DNA of 37,558 nt from Bacillus sp. (in: firmicutes) (lineage in GTDB: Bacteria; Bacillota; Bacilli; Bacillales; Cytobacillaceae), in NCBI GenBank assembly GCA_011524525.1, contig WTKE01000113.1:1-37558 (forward strand). Direction: 5' to 3'. A program made the position numbers and the translations under genes. Numbering within the stretch: the stretch's first letter is position 1; every line of letters starts with the position of its first letter. The notes below the pieces were generated by a model. It saw only the letters and a list, made by a program, of their open reading frames with translations. It was not told the DNA's origin and did no database searches. Of the stretch, positions 24,528 through 33,304 are shown piece by piece.

Positions 24528-25118
24528 ATGAAAAAATCAGCTTCCAATGAAGTGAAGAGAGGCCAAGCAATCTCCTTTCGAATTCCATCTGATACGCCAG
24601 ATCATTTATTAAAATATTTACAAAAGTTGAAGAAAACAGAAAGAAGAAATTTTTCTAGTAAAATAGCTGAATTTGTCATGCAGGGAGTTAGCCAATCTTC
24701 GTCGAGAGAGCAGGAAACGATCACGATTCCTATTCCTCATAAATTAAGCAAATCCCAACGAAACTGGTTAAAGCATGAGCATTCAGAGGCTTTGCTTGGA
24801 AGTATCATGTACCAGCTGTTAACGGACCCTGTTCGAGCAACTGCATTGCTCGCGTCCTTAAATAGCAATGCTCTAGATATCTCTGAAGCGTTATATTTAC
24901 AGGAGGAGGATTCAAATCTTGATGAGCATTTCATTGATCCAATCCCTGAAATAGCCGTTTCTAAAGAACTAGAGGCGTCAGAAGACGATTTGGATGCCTT
25001 TAGTTGGGAAAGTATTAGCCAAGGCCAGGAAGAACCAGAAACAACGGACGAAGAGCAAGAAGCTGAGAATGACCTTGATAGTCTTTTAGGTGACTTTCTT
25101 TCGAAAATGAATAAATAG
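24528..25118 (+). CDS. ParR-like DNA-binding adaptor
   Basis: A 196-aa protein cotranscribed with the actin gene and in the place of parR/alp7R. The N-terminus (about 12-50) has the shape of a ribbon-helix-helix domain: a basic strand GQAISFRIPSDTPDH, then helices LLKYLQKLKKTERRN and FSSKIAEFVMQGV. The middle segment (about 60-125) is helical. The last 70 residues are strongly acidic and end in LDSLLGDFLSKMNK, which may be the actin-contact tail. Predicted to bind the repeat array and couple it to the filament, and to repress the operon. Sequence similarity to named ParR proteins cannot be measured here. Confidence 0.7.
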   Translation: MKKSASNEVKRGQAISFRIPSDTPDHLLKYLQKLKKTERRNFSSKIAEFVMQGVSQSSSREQETITIPIPHKLSKSQRNWLKHEHSEALLGSIMYQLLTDPVRATALLASLNSNALDISEALYLQEEDSNLDEHFIDPIPEIAVSKELEASEDDLDAFSWESISQGQEEPETTDEEQEAENDLDSLLGDFLSKMNK

Positions 25119-25126
25119 AATGTGTG

Positions 25127-25166
25127 AATCCCTTTGTCTAGTGTAGATAAAGGGATTATTATTTTC
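25127..25166 (+). terminator. Terminator of the parMR-like operon
   Basis: AATCCCTTTGTCTA/TAGATAAAGGGATT stem with a GTG loop and a T-rich tail. Confidence 0.85.
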
Positions 25167-25239
25167 AAAAAATTTCCCAGGAAGTAATAACAATATTTTG
25201 ATTAACATTTATGTGTAAAAAGAGGAAATGGACTAAGCT

Positions 25240-25460
25240 TCAATGCCCATAGGAGGCAAAGCTGGAGCTCAGCGGTAAGAGAGAAGGCGCCTCAATGCCC
25301 GTAGGAGAGGAAGCTGGAGCACAACGGTAAGAGAGAAGACGCCTCAGTGCCCGTAGGAGAAGAATCCGGAGCACAACGGTAAGAGAGAAGACGCCTCAGT
25401 GCCCATAGGAGAAGAATCCGGAGCTCAGCGGTAAGAGAGAAGACGCCTCAGTGCCCGTAG
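25240..25460. repeat. 52-bp tandem repeat, four full copies plus a 12-bp partial
   Basis: Units start at 25241, 25293, 25345, 25397 and 25449 (partial), each exactly 52 bp. They begin CA(A/G)TGCCC(A/G)TAGGAG and end GGTAAGAGAGAAG(A/G)CGCCT. Copies 1 and 4 share GGAGCTCAGCGG where copies 2 and 3 have GGAGCACAACGG. The unit is not a multiple of 3, so it is not coding, and its GC content is well above that of the flanks. It lies just after the partition operon. Confidence 0.93.
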
Positions 25461-25584
25461 TCTAAAAAACAAGAGTCCAGCGGATAGATACTAACGACTC
25501 GAATGATTATATTTATCTTGTAATATACTTACTTTGTGTATTAAGATTTCGGTAATGTTCATTGTATGTATGGAGGAGAAACGG

Positions 25585-25863
25585 GTGAAGTTATTTTTAA
25601 TTATTACTCAAATTCTGTATGTCTTATCTTTACTGCCTTGGTTTGTCATTTGGGGTATGTCATTTATGAGCTTTGATGCGGGCATAGGTCTCTATAATTC
25701 TTTATTTGTCATCACTATTACCTTATATCCGATTGCGGTCATTGCCGGCTCGATTCTTTCTTGGGTATTTCATCGAAAAAGGAAGAAGCTTGCCGTTATT
25801 CTTAATTTGGTTCCGATGGTATGGATCACCGCTTTTGCAGTATTTATGTTATGGGTTGGATAA
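25585..25863 (+). CDS. Small three-helix membrane protein, function unknown
   Basis: A 92-aa hydrophobic protein with about three transmembrane helices (roughly 3-25, 36-58 and 68-90) and a basic loop HRKRKK between the second and third. No family is recognised. The GTG at 25585 was chosen because GGAGGAG lies 6 nt upstream; frame remains open upstream from a TTG at 25534 without a ribosome site. It starts about 125 bp after the tandem repeats and ends at a shared terminator. Confidence 0.7.
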   Translation: MKLFLIITQILYVLSLLPWFVIWGMSFMSFDAGIGLYNSLFVITITLYPIAVIAGSILSWVFHRKRKKLAVILNLVPMVWITAFAVFMLWVG

Positions 25864-25880
25864 TGGAATGGGATAAAAAT

Positions 25881-25925
25881 AAAAGGACGATCATGATGAG
25901 GGATGTGATCATGATCGTCCTTTTC
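25881..25925. terminator. Bidirectional terminator
   Basis: A perfect 17-bp stem AAAAGGACGATCATGAT with its complement is flanked by A and T runs. It lies between the small membrane gene (+) and proA (-). Confidence 0.93.
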
Positions 25926-25931
25926 GTTATA

Positions 25932-27194
25932 TCATCGTATTTGTCCGTTACCAGACATCAAAAATTTCACCGTTGTTAAGGCAGGTAAGCCCATTGGTCC
26001 GCGCGCATGTAGCTTTTGAGTAGAAATTCCAATTTCTGCTCCAAAACCAAGTGCCCCGCCATCTGTAAATCGTGTGGATGCATTATGGTATATAGCCGAT
26101 GCATCTACTAAACTCATAAACTTTTTCGCTGTTTCTTTATTCTCGGTTACAATTGCTTCGGAATGCTTGGTTCCGTAAGTGTCAATATGGTCAATTGCTT
26201 CTTCAACGTTGTTAACGGTTTTGACGGCTAAGTCTAAGCTTAAATACTCGTTTGCCCAATCTTCCTCTGTCGCTTGGACCGCATTGGGAATATAAGTTTG
26301 AGCCTCTTCATCACCGTGAACAGTAATACCATGTTTATTAAAAATATCAATGAGATGACTCTTATTTTTGATAAGCCATTCTTTATGAATAAGGGCTGTC
26401 TCTAACGCATTACATACAGCAGGACGGTCCGTTTTTGCATTAACAAGTATGTTTAATGCTTTACCAACATCTGCTTCAACATCAATGTATAAGTGGCAGT
26501 TCCCCACACCTGTTTCGAGTACAGGAACGGTTGCTTGATTCACTACTGCATTTATAAGAGAAGCTCCACCTCTAGGAATGAGCACATCGATATGTTCCTT
26601 CATAGTGAAAAGCTCCTGAGTAGCTTCGCGATTGGTACTAGCGATGAATTGAACAGCCTCTTTTGGAACCAAGGTGTGTTTTAGTGCTTCATGCATGACT
26701 TGAACGATTGCTTGGTTTGATGATAAAGCAGATGATCCGCCTTTTAAAACAATAGCATTTCCTGATTTAAGGGCAAGACCAGTGGCATCAACGGTCACAT
26801 TTGGACGTGCCTCATAGATCATTCCTATGACACCAAGGGGAACAGTTACTTTTTCTACCAGTAAACCATTATCTAATGTCCAACTAGACAAAATTTTTCC
26901 CGTGGGGTCCTCTAATTTAGCTACTTGTCGTAGGCCTTCAGCAAATTCTGATACTCTTTCTTTAGAAAGGGTCAGACGATCCATATAGGCGGAGTCATAG
27001 CCTTTTGCTCGGCCCGCATCTAAATCAAGCTTATTGGCCTCTAAAATCACGTCTATCTTTGCTTCTAATGCGTCGGCTAGAACATGCAAAACGGTATTTT
27101 TTTCAGAAGTTGATAATTGGCTAAGAACTTTTGCTGCTTTTTTTGCAGCAATGGCTTGCGCTTCGACAGTTGATATTTCCTTTGTTACTGACAT
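25932..27194 (-). CDS. proA: Gamma-glutamyl phosphate reductase ProA, copy 1
   Basis: NADPH-dependent reduction of gamma-glutamyl phosphate to glutamate semialdehyde, step 2 of proline synthesis. The 420-aa protein has the aldehyde-dehydrogenase-like fold with the catalytic cysteine in [26 protein letters not shown] in the cofactor domain, and the C-terminal [20 protein letters not shown]. The ATG at 27194 was chosen: AAAGGAGG lies 6 nt upstream. It is the last gene of a proI-proB-proA cluster and begins 13 nt after proB. A second proA lies at 34858. Confidence 0.96.
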   Translation of the reverse strand: MSVTKEISTVEAQAIAAKKAAKVLSQLSTSEKNTVLHVLADALEAKIDVILEANKLDLDAGRAKGYDSAYMDRLTLSKERVSEFAEGLRQVAKLEDPTGKILSSWTLDNGLLVEKVTVPLGVIGMIYEARPNVTVDATGLALKSGNAIVLKGGSSALSSNQAIVQVMHEALKHTLVPKEAVQFIASTNREATQELFTMKEHIDVLIPRGGASLINAVVNQATVPVLETGVGNCHLYIDVEADVGKALNILVNAKTDRPAVCNALETALIHKEWLIKNKSHLIDIFNKHGITVHGDEEAQTYIPNAVQATEEDWANEYLSLDLAVKTVNNVEEAIDHIDTYGTKHSEAIVTENKETAKKFMSLVDASAIYHNASTRFTDGGALGFGAEIGISTQKLHARGPMGLPALTTVKFLMSGNGQIR

Positions 27195-27207
27195 GCAATT
27201 CCTCCTT

Positions 27208-28338
27208 TTATATGACAACAGGCAGTGATAGCTCTAGTTCACAAACAAAGTGTTCGAATGGAATAACTTCATGATTACTCAATTCTTTATCTAAAGGGTT
27301 CAAAATACATTCAAGTTCTTCTGTAGAATAATTCACAACACCCAATCCGACTCTTTCGCCCTGGTGGTCTAGAATTCGAATAACAGAACCATTTTCAAAC
27401 CGTCCGTTCACCTTTACAATATGGGAAGGTAGAATGCTCTGTTTAAACTCAACAATGGAGAGCTTTCCCTTTTCATTTATGAAAATTTCCCCCTGTGGAC
27501 CGGAGTGGAAGGCAATCCATTGTTTCTTTTGATCTAAGTTGACCGACTCATTTGAAACTTCAAAATAGGTGCCTTTGGCTGTCCCTTGTACGGCATCATT
27601 TAATATATTTGAACTAGTTGCTTTGCCAAGGAAGGTACTTATCCCTGAAGCCATAGCAATCCTCACTGCGTCAATCTTGGACTTCATTCCTCCTGTTCCA
27701 ACAGAACTTCCCGAACCACCTGCACCTTGTTCAATTTCAGGTGTAATTTCGTATACTTTTTCTAGAAGTTTGGCCTGTTCATTTTTACGGGGATCTGAAT
27801 CGTAAAGGCCATCTATATCAGATAAAATAATCAGTTGGTCAGCTTCGATTAATCCGGCCACTTTAGCAGACAAAGTATCATTGTCTCCAAACTTCAACCT
27901 GTCGACTGTGACGGTGTCATTTTCATTAACAATAGGTATAATACCTCGTTCTAATAAAACATTTAGTGTATTTCGAACATTGTGATACCGGGTTTCATCG
28001 GAAAAATCACTACGTGTAATTAATATCTGAGAGGCAATATAGCCATGGGATAGAAAAATTTCTGAATAGGCTTCAATTAATAGCCCTTGGCCAATAGATG
28101 CTGCAGCTTGTTTCTCTGGGAGAGAAGTGGGGCGATTGATGCAGCCTAGTTTACGATATCCAGCCGCGACAGCTCCGGATGATACAAATACAATTTCATG
28201 ACCAGCATCTTTTAAAAGAGCAATCTCATCTGCTAATTTTTCAAGTTTCCGCCGACTAATTTCCCCATGTCGACTGGTTAAGGAACTGCTTCCTACTTTT
28301 ATTACAACCCGTTTCTTTTTGTTTTCAAGGGTCGTCAT
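27208..28338 (-). CDS. proB: Glutamate 5-kinase ProB, copy 1 (ProB/ProJ)
   Basis: ATP-dependent phosphorylation of glutamate, step 1 of proline synthesis. The 376-aa protein has an amino-acid kinase domain (1-260; VVIKVGSSSLT, GAVAAGYRKLG, PIVNENDTV, FGDNDTLSA, GTGGMKSKIDA) and a C-terminal PUA domain (about 277-360). The start follows CAGGAG. It lies 24 nt after proI and 13 nt before proA. No T-box precedes this cluster, which fits an osmostress proHJA-like set; the plus-strand copy has the T-box. Confidence 0.95.
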   Translation of the reverse strand: MTTLENKKKRVVIKVGSSSLTSRHGEISRRKLEKLADEIALLKDAGHEIVFVSSGAVAAGYRKLGCINRPTSLPEKQAAASIGQGLLIEAYSEIFLSHGYIASQILITRSDFSDETRYHNVRNTLNVLLERGIIPIVNENDTVTVDRLKFGDNDTLSAKVAGLIEADQLIILSDIDGLYDSDPRKNEQAKLLEKVYEITPEIEQGAGGSGSSVGTGGMKSKIDAVRIAMASGISTFLGKATSSNILNDAVQGTAKGTYFEVSNESVNLDQKKQWIAFHSGPQGEIFINEKGKLSIVEFKQSILPSHIVKVNGRFENGSVIRILDHQGERVGLGVVNYSTEELECILNPLDKELSNHEVIPFEHFVCELELSLPVVI

Positions 28339-28362
28339 CTTATCACTCCTGAGGCAAAATTT

Positions 28363-29217
28363 TTATTTTGTAGACGGTCTAACTAATAGACTTTCTTTTA
28401 TTTGGTCACTTATTTCTTTTGAACGTTTGGCAGCAAATTCTACTGCTTTTGCTATCGCTTTGCCACCACCATTTACATCTAGTGCTTGGAGGCCAGCTGC
28501 TGTCGTGCCGTTAGGGGAGGTCACTTTTTCTCTAAGAACGGTAGGGGTATATTCTTGTTCCTGAACCATTTTTGCTGCTCCAACAATCGTCTGAGCGATA
28601 ATTTGTCGAGTTGTTTCTAAATCAAAGCCGGCTTTTGCTCCTTGTTGTTCCATATGCTCCATTAAATAATAGAAATAGGCAGGGCCACTTCCTGCAAGTC
28701 CTGTGAAGATATCCATATTCTTCTCATCGATTTGAAAGACCTCACCGATACACTCAAGTAACTCTTTTGTTACGTATACGTGATTTTCTGCTGTATTATG
28801 ACCTGGGGATATGGCAGTAGCTGATTCGCCGATTGTGCTTGACGTATTCGGCATAACACGAACTACTTGCTGGCCATCATGAAGGTTTTGTTCTAGATAT
28901 GTTGTTGTAATTCCAGCTAAAACGGATAAAACGAGCTGGTTAGATTTAATTCGATGTTTTAAATAATTTAATGCTTGATCCACATCTTTGGGTTTCATTG
29001 CCAAGATAAAAATATCTATTTGATCAAACGGTAAATGTTCAAGTTTCATTCCTTTAATTCCATACTTCGCTTCAAGTGCAGCTAGTCTTTGTTCATTTGA
29101 GCGGTTAGTAGCAATAATGTTTTTTGCTGGTATTCTTTCTGATAAAACCAATCCAGCAATCATTGCTTCTGCCATAGAACCTGCACCTATAAAGGCAACT
29201 TTCTTATTGTGTAGCAT
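28363..29217 (-). CDS. proI: Pyrroline-5-carboxylate reductase (ProI/ProH type)
   Basis: Last step of proline synthesis: reduces pyrroline-5-carboxylate to proline with NAD(P)H. The 284-aa protein has the N-terminal Rossmann motif FIGAGSMAEAM, VRVMPNTSS in the linker, and the C-terminal signature VTSPNGTTAAGLQALD. ATG 29217 (MLHNKKVAFIG) was chosen, with GGAGAG upstream; in-frame codons up to 29307 lack a ribosome site and lie in the promoter. It is the first gene of the minus-strand proline operon. Confidence 0.94.
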   Translation of the reverse strand: MLHNKKVAFIGAGSMAEAMIAGLVLSERIPAKNIIATNRSNEQRLAALEAKYGIKGMKLEHLPFDQIDIFILAMKPKDVDQALNYLKHRIKSNQLVLSVLAGITTTYLEQNLHDGQQVVRVMPNTSSTIGESATAISPGHNTAENHVYVTKELLECIGEVFQIDEKNMDIFTGLAGSGPAYFYYLMEHMEQQGAKAGFDLETTRQIIAQTIVGAAKMVQEQEYTPTVLREKVTSPNGTTAAGLQALDVNGGGKAIAKAVEFAAKRSKEISDQIKESLLVRPSTK

Positions 29218-29270
29218 CTCATCTCTCCAATTTTGTTCGTATTTTTGTTCGTAATGTATCTCAGAATTTA

Positions 29271-29298
29271 ATACTAACATGGTGATTTCCATATTCAA
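29271..29298 (-). promoter_or_regulatory. Candidate sigma-A promoter of proI-proB-proA
   Basis: Reading the minus strand: TTGAAT (29298-29293), 16-base spacer, TAGTAT (29276-29271). The leader of about 45 nt has no T-box. Confidence 0.5.
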
Positions 29299-29340
29299 GG
29301 GGTTCAAGAAATGTTAGGAGCATTTCTTCCAATTAGTAAG

Positions 29341-29354
29341 TGTAAGCGTTACCA
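29341..29354. promoter_or_regulatory. cre-like site upstream of the proI operon
   Basis: TGTAAGCGTTACCA fits the CcpA consensus TGWAANCGNTNWCA at 13 of 14 positions. It lies about 43 bp upstream of the candidate -35, a position where CcpA can activate. Confidence 0.4.
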
Positions 29355-29465
29355 TTTGGAGGTGTAGTCTCGAGAAAGCCTCTCAGCATGATATAAAGCG
29401 TCTCAGTCGTAAATATCAAGATTTTTCTGATAAAGAAAGAGTGGACGATTCTAGAAAAACGAACA

Positions 29466-29503
29466 TAAAAAGCTCTCAGGGAGAACGTAATCTCCTGAGA
29501 GCA
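29466..29503 (-). terminator. Terminator of the nucleotidase gene (minus strand)
   Basis: GCTCTCAGG-AGA pairs with TCTCCCTGAGAGC on the minus strand and is followed by TTTTTATG. Between here and the cre-like site nothing else is supported. Confidence 0.88.
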
Positions 29504-29509
29504 AGGGTG

Positions 29510-32500
29510 TTAGTATACTCTTTTAATTCTTCCTTCAGACTTGTAGTCAATAGGGGAAGATAATGATTTAACAAACTTTACAGTTGCATCTAAATCCACA
29601 TCTCCTACTTCCATATCAGTAGAAAGCTTTCCAATGCTTGTGCTAATGTTCCCGTACATATAGTTGTTTACGACTACACTATATTCTTTAGCGGGGTCAA
29701 TTGGCGTTCCGTCTGGTAAAGTGATATCAACGACTTTTCCTGTTTTTGCTGCATCATCATATGTGTACGTATACTTGAATCCAGAGATATGGTAGTCAAG
29801 ACCTCTTGTTGTAATTTGCTCATCTAAAATGGTGCGTAAATCTGCACCACTTAGGTTCACTTTGTTCAGCACATTACCAAAAGGTTGAATAGCAAATAGA
29901 TCACCGTATGTGACTTCACCTGCTTCAAGAGGAGAGCGTACTCCACCACCGTTCATTAATGCAAAGTCAGAATCCATTGCCTTTTTCATGCCATCGGCGA
30001 TTAAGTTACCTAGAGGCAGATCGCTATTTTGACTAGCAACAGTTGGGTATCCTTTTTCAAGGGTAGTAAGAGATTGTCCAATCACCTGTGCTTTAATAGG
30101 TTCTACCTTTGCGGCATACTTTTTCATGATGGCAGCAACTTCTGGATCTGGAGTGTATTTATCTTGGTAAACCGTCTTAATTTCAGCTGATTTCTTGAAA
30201 ATATCCCCTGTGAAAGGATCAATTTCAAGATCCACATCAGAGAATGCAGAGCCGTAAGAATATGCTTGTACAATTAGCTTATTATCAACTACACGATTTA
30301 CCTTCACATGATTGTGAGCAGCAAAGATGACGTCTACTTCATCATTTACTTCTTCTGCAATTTTACTAGCATCATAGGAATCAGTGTATCCAGTTTGTGT
30401 AGCAGGATTATGAGCAAGAACAGCAATTGCTTCTACACCTTGAGCTTTTAATTCAGCTGTGTACTTGTTAATGGCTTCTACTTCATCTGTAATTTGAAGA
30501 GTTTCATTGCCTTTTCTAACAATCATAGAAGGAGTTTCTTGAGTAACAACCCCGATCACACCAATCTTTTGTCCACCTGTCTCAAGCACGGTATATGGTT
30601 CAGTAATTAACTCACCGTCTCTTGTATCAAAAGCATTTGCTGCTACAAGAGGGAAATTCATACCATCATAACCAACTGTACCGTTTGGATGGTCTCCACC
30701 ATTGATGATGCGCTTTAATTCATCAATTCCTTCATCAAACTCATGGTTTCCTAGAGTACCAGCATCAAAGCCGATTTCTTCAAGAACTTCAATCGTTGGT
30801 TCATCTTGGAAAAGAGCAGAGATAAGTGGGCTTCCTCCAATCATATCACCAGCATGTAAGATTAATGTGTTAGGGTTCGTAGCTTCTTCTTGCTTTAAGG
30901 CACCAGCTGTGTACTCAATTTGACCAGCTAAAGAAGTACCAACTTTTGTTACAGTGTCTAATTGACCGTGTAAGTCATTGACACCTAAAAGCTGAACCTT
31001 CACTCCACGGTTTAGGTTAATATTGAAAATACCAAATCCAGCTGAATCTGTTTTGCCAGTATAAGAGAATGGGCTATTTTCACCAATGTATTGCTCTGCC
31101 TTTGGTGAAGTTGTAAATGTCACATTAACATCACCTGAAATAGGAGCAATAGACCAGTTGTTATCAGCTGTTGGTGTAATGACTTTTTCTTCAGAAATAT
31201 AATCCATTAAGATTTGACGGTTTTCATCCGCAGAATCAACCACTAGTTCACTGCCCTTGACTCCAGGGAAGTTACCGCCACCACCAGCACGGTAGTTGTT
31301 TGTTACAACAATAAATTCTTGCTCAGGGTCAATGGATTCACCATTATATTCTAAATTCACGACACGGCTAGATTCTGGGTTTACTAGATTGCCTTTTGTA
31401 TCGTACTTAGCTGGTTGTGTTACATCAATTTGATACTCAACTCCATCAATCACATCGAAGTTATAAACAGGGAATGATGGATTTAGAAGAGGTTGTTCCT
31501 CTGTTTTAGCTGGATCAATTTGATTGAATTTCCCTGCAGTCATCTCAATCCATTCTTTAACAACTGAACCTTTGACTTTCACAGCTTTTAATGTGTTGTC
31601 GTAAAGGTATAAATCACCAGCGCTACGAATCGTTAAGTCGCCTTGCTTAATTTCTGTATATTCTTCAACACCATTTCGTCCTGCTTTAAATGGCGCACCA
31701 ACAGAAAGAATAGGAAGATCTTTTAATTCTGGTTTGTTTAGACCAATATACTTTTCTACATACCATTTTTGTGCGTTTGTTACTACTTGAATAGAAGGAT
31801 CATCTTGCACAAGAGCAAAATAGCTATAAATATCATCGGTTGTTGTTCCGATAGGAGTGTTTACATATTCAATTGTTGCATCATGATCAGCTTTAACAGC
31901 TTGTACAATTTTTTCATCTGGCTTTACTGCATCAATTGCACGAGTAGAAGATTGAGAATCTGCAACAGACCATTTTCCTTTTACCTTTTGTAGGGTAAGG
32001 TCGATAATACCTAAAGCTCCACCACCGTAACCAGCTTGTACAGCTGCAACGCCATTAATAGTTCCTTTTGCATTGTCAACACCAGGTAATGGCTTACCGT
32101 CAGTCCCCTTAAACAAAGCATCTAAGCTTGCTTCATTTGCTGCTGGAAATACCTTATGTGTATGCGAGAAAGTAATCGCATCAATTCCTTCTACCTTACT
32201 TAATGCATAAACCGTATCTTCTGTGTTGGTTTCGTTGCCACTGAAGCCAGAGTGAGCCATTGCAACAATTACGTCAGCTCCTTCTTCCTTCATCATTGGA
32301 ACAAAACGTTCGGCAGATTCTACAACATTCTTTGTAATCACTTTTCCATCAAGATTGGCTTTATCCCATTCGTTAATTTGAGGTGGAACAAATCCGATAT
32401 AACCAATTTGAATCACTGCTGTTTTGCCGTTTTCATCTGTTACTTTTTTATTGACGATTTTATAAGGTGTATATTTATTTACATCATTGGTTGGATCGTT

Positions 32501-33025
32501 ATCGTGATCATCTACATAAACGTTCGCATTAACGAACGAAAAGTCCGCATCATCATAGACTTCATCTAGATAGTCTAATCCATAGTTGAATTCGTGGTTT
32601 CCTAGGGTTGCCATGTCATAACCCATTAAGTTCATTGCCCTAATAGCTGGATGAACTTCTCCGTCCTCTAAAGGATCGACCTTGGCTTTGTACGTTCCAA
32701 GAGGAGTTCCTTGAATCAGGTCACCATTGTCTACTAGTACAGAGTTATCTGCCTGTGCTCGTGCTTCTTTTACAAGTGTCGCTGTTTTGGCCAAACCTAA
32801 CTTTGGAGCGGTTGCATTCTTGTAATAATCAAAGTCTAATAGATTCGTATGAATATCAGTTGTCTCCATGATACGAAGTTCAACTTCTGATTGAACCTTG
32901 TCAACGGAAGGCTTTGCTGCAAGTACATTAGTTGGTATTAACGGTGCTGCGATCATGCTGAGAGCAAGTGTGCTAGATAAAATCTTATTACCCTTTTTTT
33001 TGCTTTGCAGTTTCATTCGATCCAT
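29510..33025 (-). CDS. Secreted two-domain nucleotide phosphoesterase (YfkN-like)
   Basis: Large 1171-aa enzyme that releases phosphate from nucleotides outside the cell. A Sec signal peptide (about 13-37) is followed by a first half (about 48-620) resembling 2',3'-cyclic-nucleotide phosphodiesterase/3'-nucleotidase (CpdB), with TTDIHTNL (D57, H59) and GNHEFNYG. The second half (about 675-1171) resembles 5'-nucleotidase UshA, with GVNDLHGQL, GNHEFDEG, AHNHVK and the substrate-domain motif GGGVRSP. Unlike B. subtilis YfkN there is no C-terminal sorting signal; it ends GRIKRVY. The ATG at 33025 and one three codons on are both possible; AAGGATGG lies upstream. A PhoP-type box precedes it. Confidence 0.92.
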   Translation of the reverse strand: MDRMKLQSKKKGNKILSSTLALSMIAAPLIPTNVLAAKPSVDKVQSEVELRIMETTDIHTNLLDFDYYKNATAPKLGLAKTATLVKEARAQADNSVLVDNGDLIQGTPLGTYKAKVDPLEDGEVHPAIRAMNLMGYDMATLGNHEFNYGLDYLDEVYDDADFSFVNANVYVDDHDNDPTNDVNKYTPYKIVNKKVTDENGKTAVIQIGYIGFVPPQINEWDKANLDGKVITKNVVESAERFVPMMKEEGADVIVAMAHSGFSGNETNTEDTVYALSKVEGIDAITFSHTHKVFPAANEASLDALFKGTDGKPLPGVDNAKGTINGVAAVQAGYGGGALGIIDLTLQKVKGKWSVADSQSSTRAIDAVKPDEKIVQAVKADHDATIEYVNTPIGTTTDDIYSYFALVQDDPSIQVVTNAQKWYVEKYIGLNKPELKDLPILSVGAPFKAGRNGVEEYTEIKQGDLTIRSAGDLYLYDNTLKAVKVKGSVVKEWIEMTAGKFNQIDPAKTEEQPLLNPSFPVYNFDVIDGVEYQIDVTQPAKYDTKGNLVNPESSRVVNLEYNGESIDPEQEFIVVTNNYRAGGGGNFPGVKGSELVVDSADENRQILMDYISEEKVITPTADNNWSIAPISGDVNVTFTTSPKAEQYIGENSPFSYTGKTDSAGFGIFNINLNRGVKVQLLGVNDLHGQLDTVTKVGTSLAGQIEYTAGALKQEEATNPNTLILHAGDMIGGSPLISALFQDEPTIEVLEEIGFDAGTLGNHEFDEGIDELKRIINGGDHPNGTVGYDGMNFPLVAANAFDTRDGELITEPYTVLETGGQKIGVIGVVTQETPSMIVRKGNETLQITDEVEAINKYTAELKAQGVEAIAVLAHNPATQTGYTDSYDASKIAEEVNDEVDVIFAAHNHVKVNRVVDNKLIVQAYSYGSAFSDVDLEIDPFTGDIFKKSAEIKTVYQDKYTPDPEVAAIMKKYAAKVEPIKAQVIGQSLTTLEKGYPTVASQNSDLPLGNLIADGMKKAMDSDFALMNGGGVRSPLEAGEVTYGDLFAIQPFGNVLNKVNLSGADLRTILDEQITTRGLDYHISGFKYTYTYDDAAKTGKVVDITLPDGTPIDPAKEYSVVVNNYMYGNISTSIGKLSTDMEVGDVDLDATVKFVKSLSSPIDYKSEGRIKRVY

Positions 33026-33069
33026 CCATCCTTATTCTATTATTGAGATATTTAGGGTCTCTAAGGTGT

Positions 33070-33113
33070 AATATAGCATGGTTATTGTTAAGGTGGTGTT
33101 AAATAATTGTTAG
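33070..33113 (-). promoter_or_regulatory. PhoP box and -10 of the nucleotidase promoter
   Basis: Read on the minus strand: CTAACA (33113-33108), N5, TTAACA (33102-33097), N5, TTAACA (33091-33086), ten bases, then TATATT (33075-33070). Three hexamers 11 bp apart match the B. subtilis PhoP consensus TT(A/T/C)ACA, the first with one change. The missing -35 is typical of PhoP-activated promoters. Confidence 0.65.
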
Positions 33114-33269
33114 GTTTATAAAGTTGATTACATAGTCCTGATATATAAAATATTCGACAAATTTCTCCTAGATCCATCTACCTTTTAATAAAAAAATCTG
33201 ATGGGTCTATATGAGTAGCATGTTAAAATACGGTACAAACTGGAATAATTGGTCTATTAGTAAATTAAC

Positions 33270-33298
33270 TTGACGAGTTGTTCAGTAGAATTTATAAT
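33270..33298 (+). promoter_or_regulatory. Sigma-A promoter of the T-box/proBA unit
   Basis: TTGACG (33270-33275), 17-base spacer and a perfect TATAAT (33293-33298), just before the T-box leader. Confidence 0.88.
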
Positions 33299-33304
33299 AT
33301 TCTG

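Noticed and set aside
25240-25460. Tandem repeats read as a CRISPR array
   Set aside because: The whole 52-bp unit is conserved, with no variable spacers and no cas genes.
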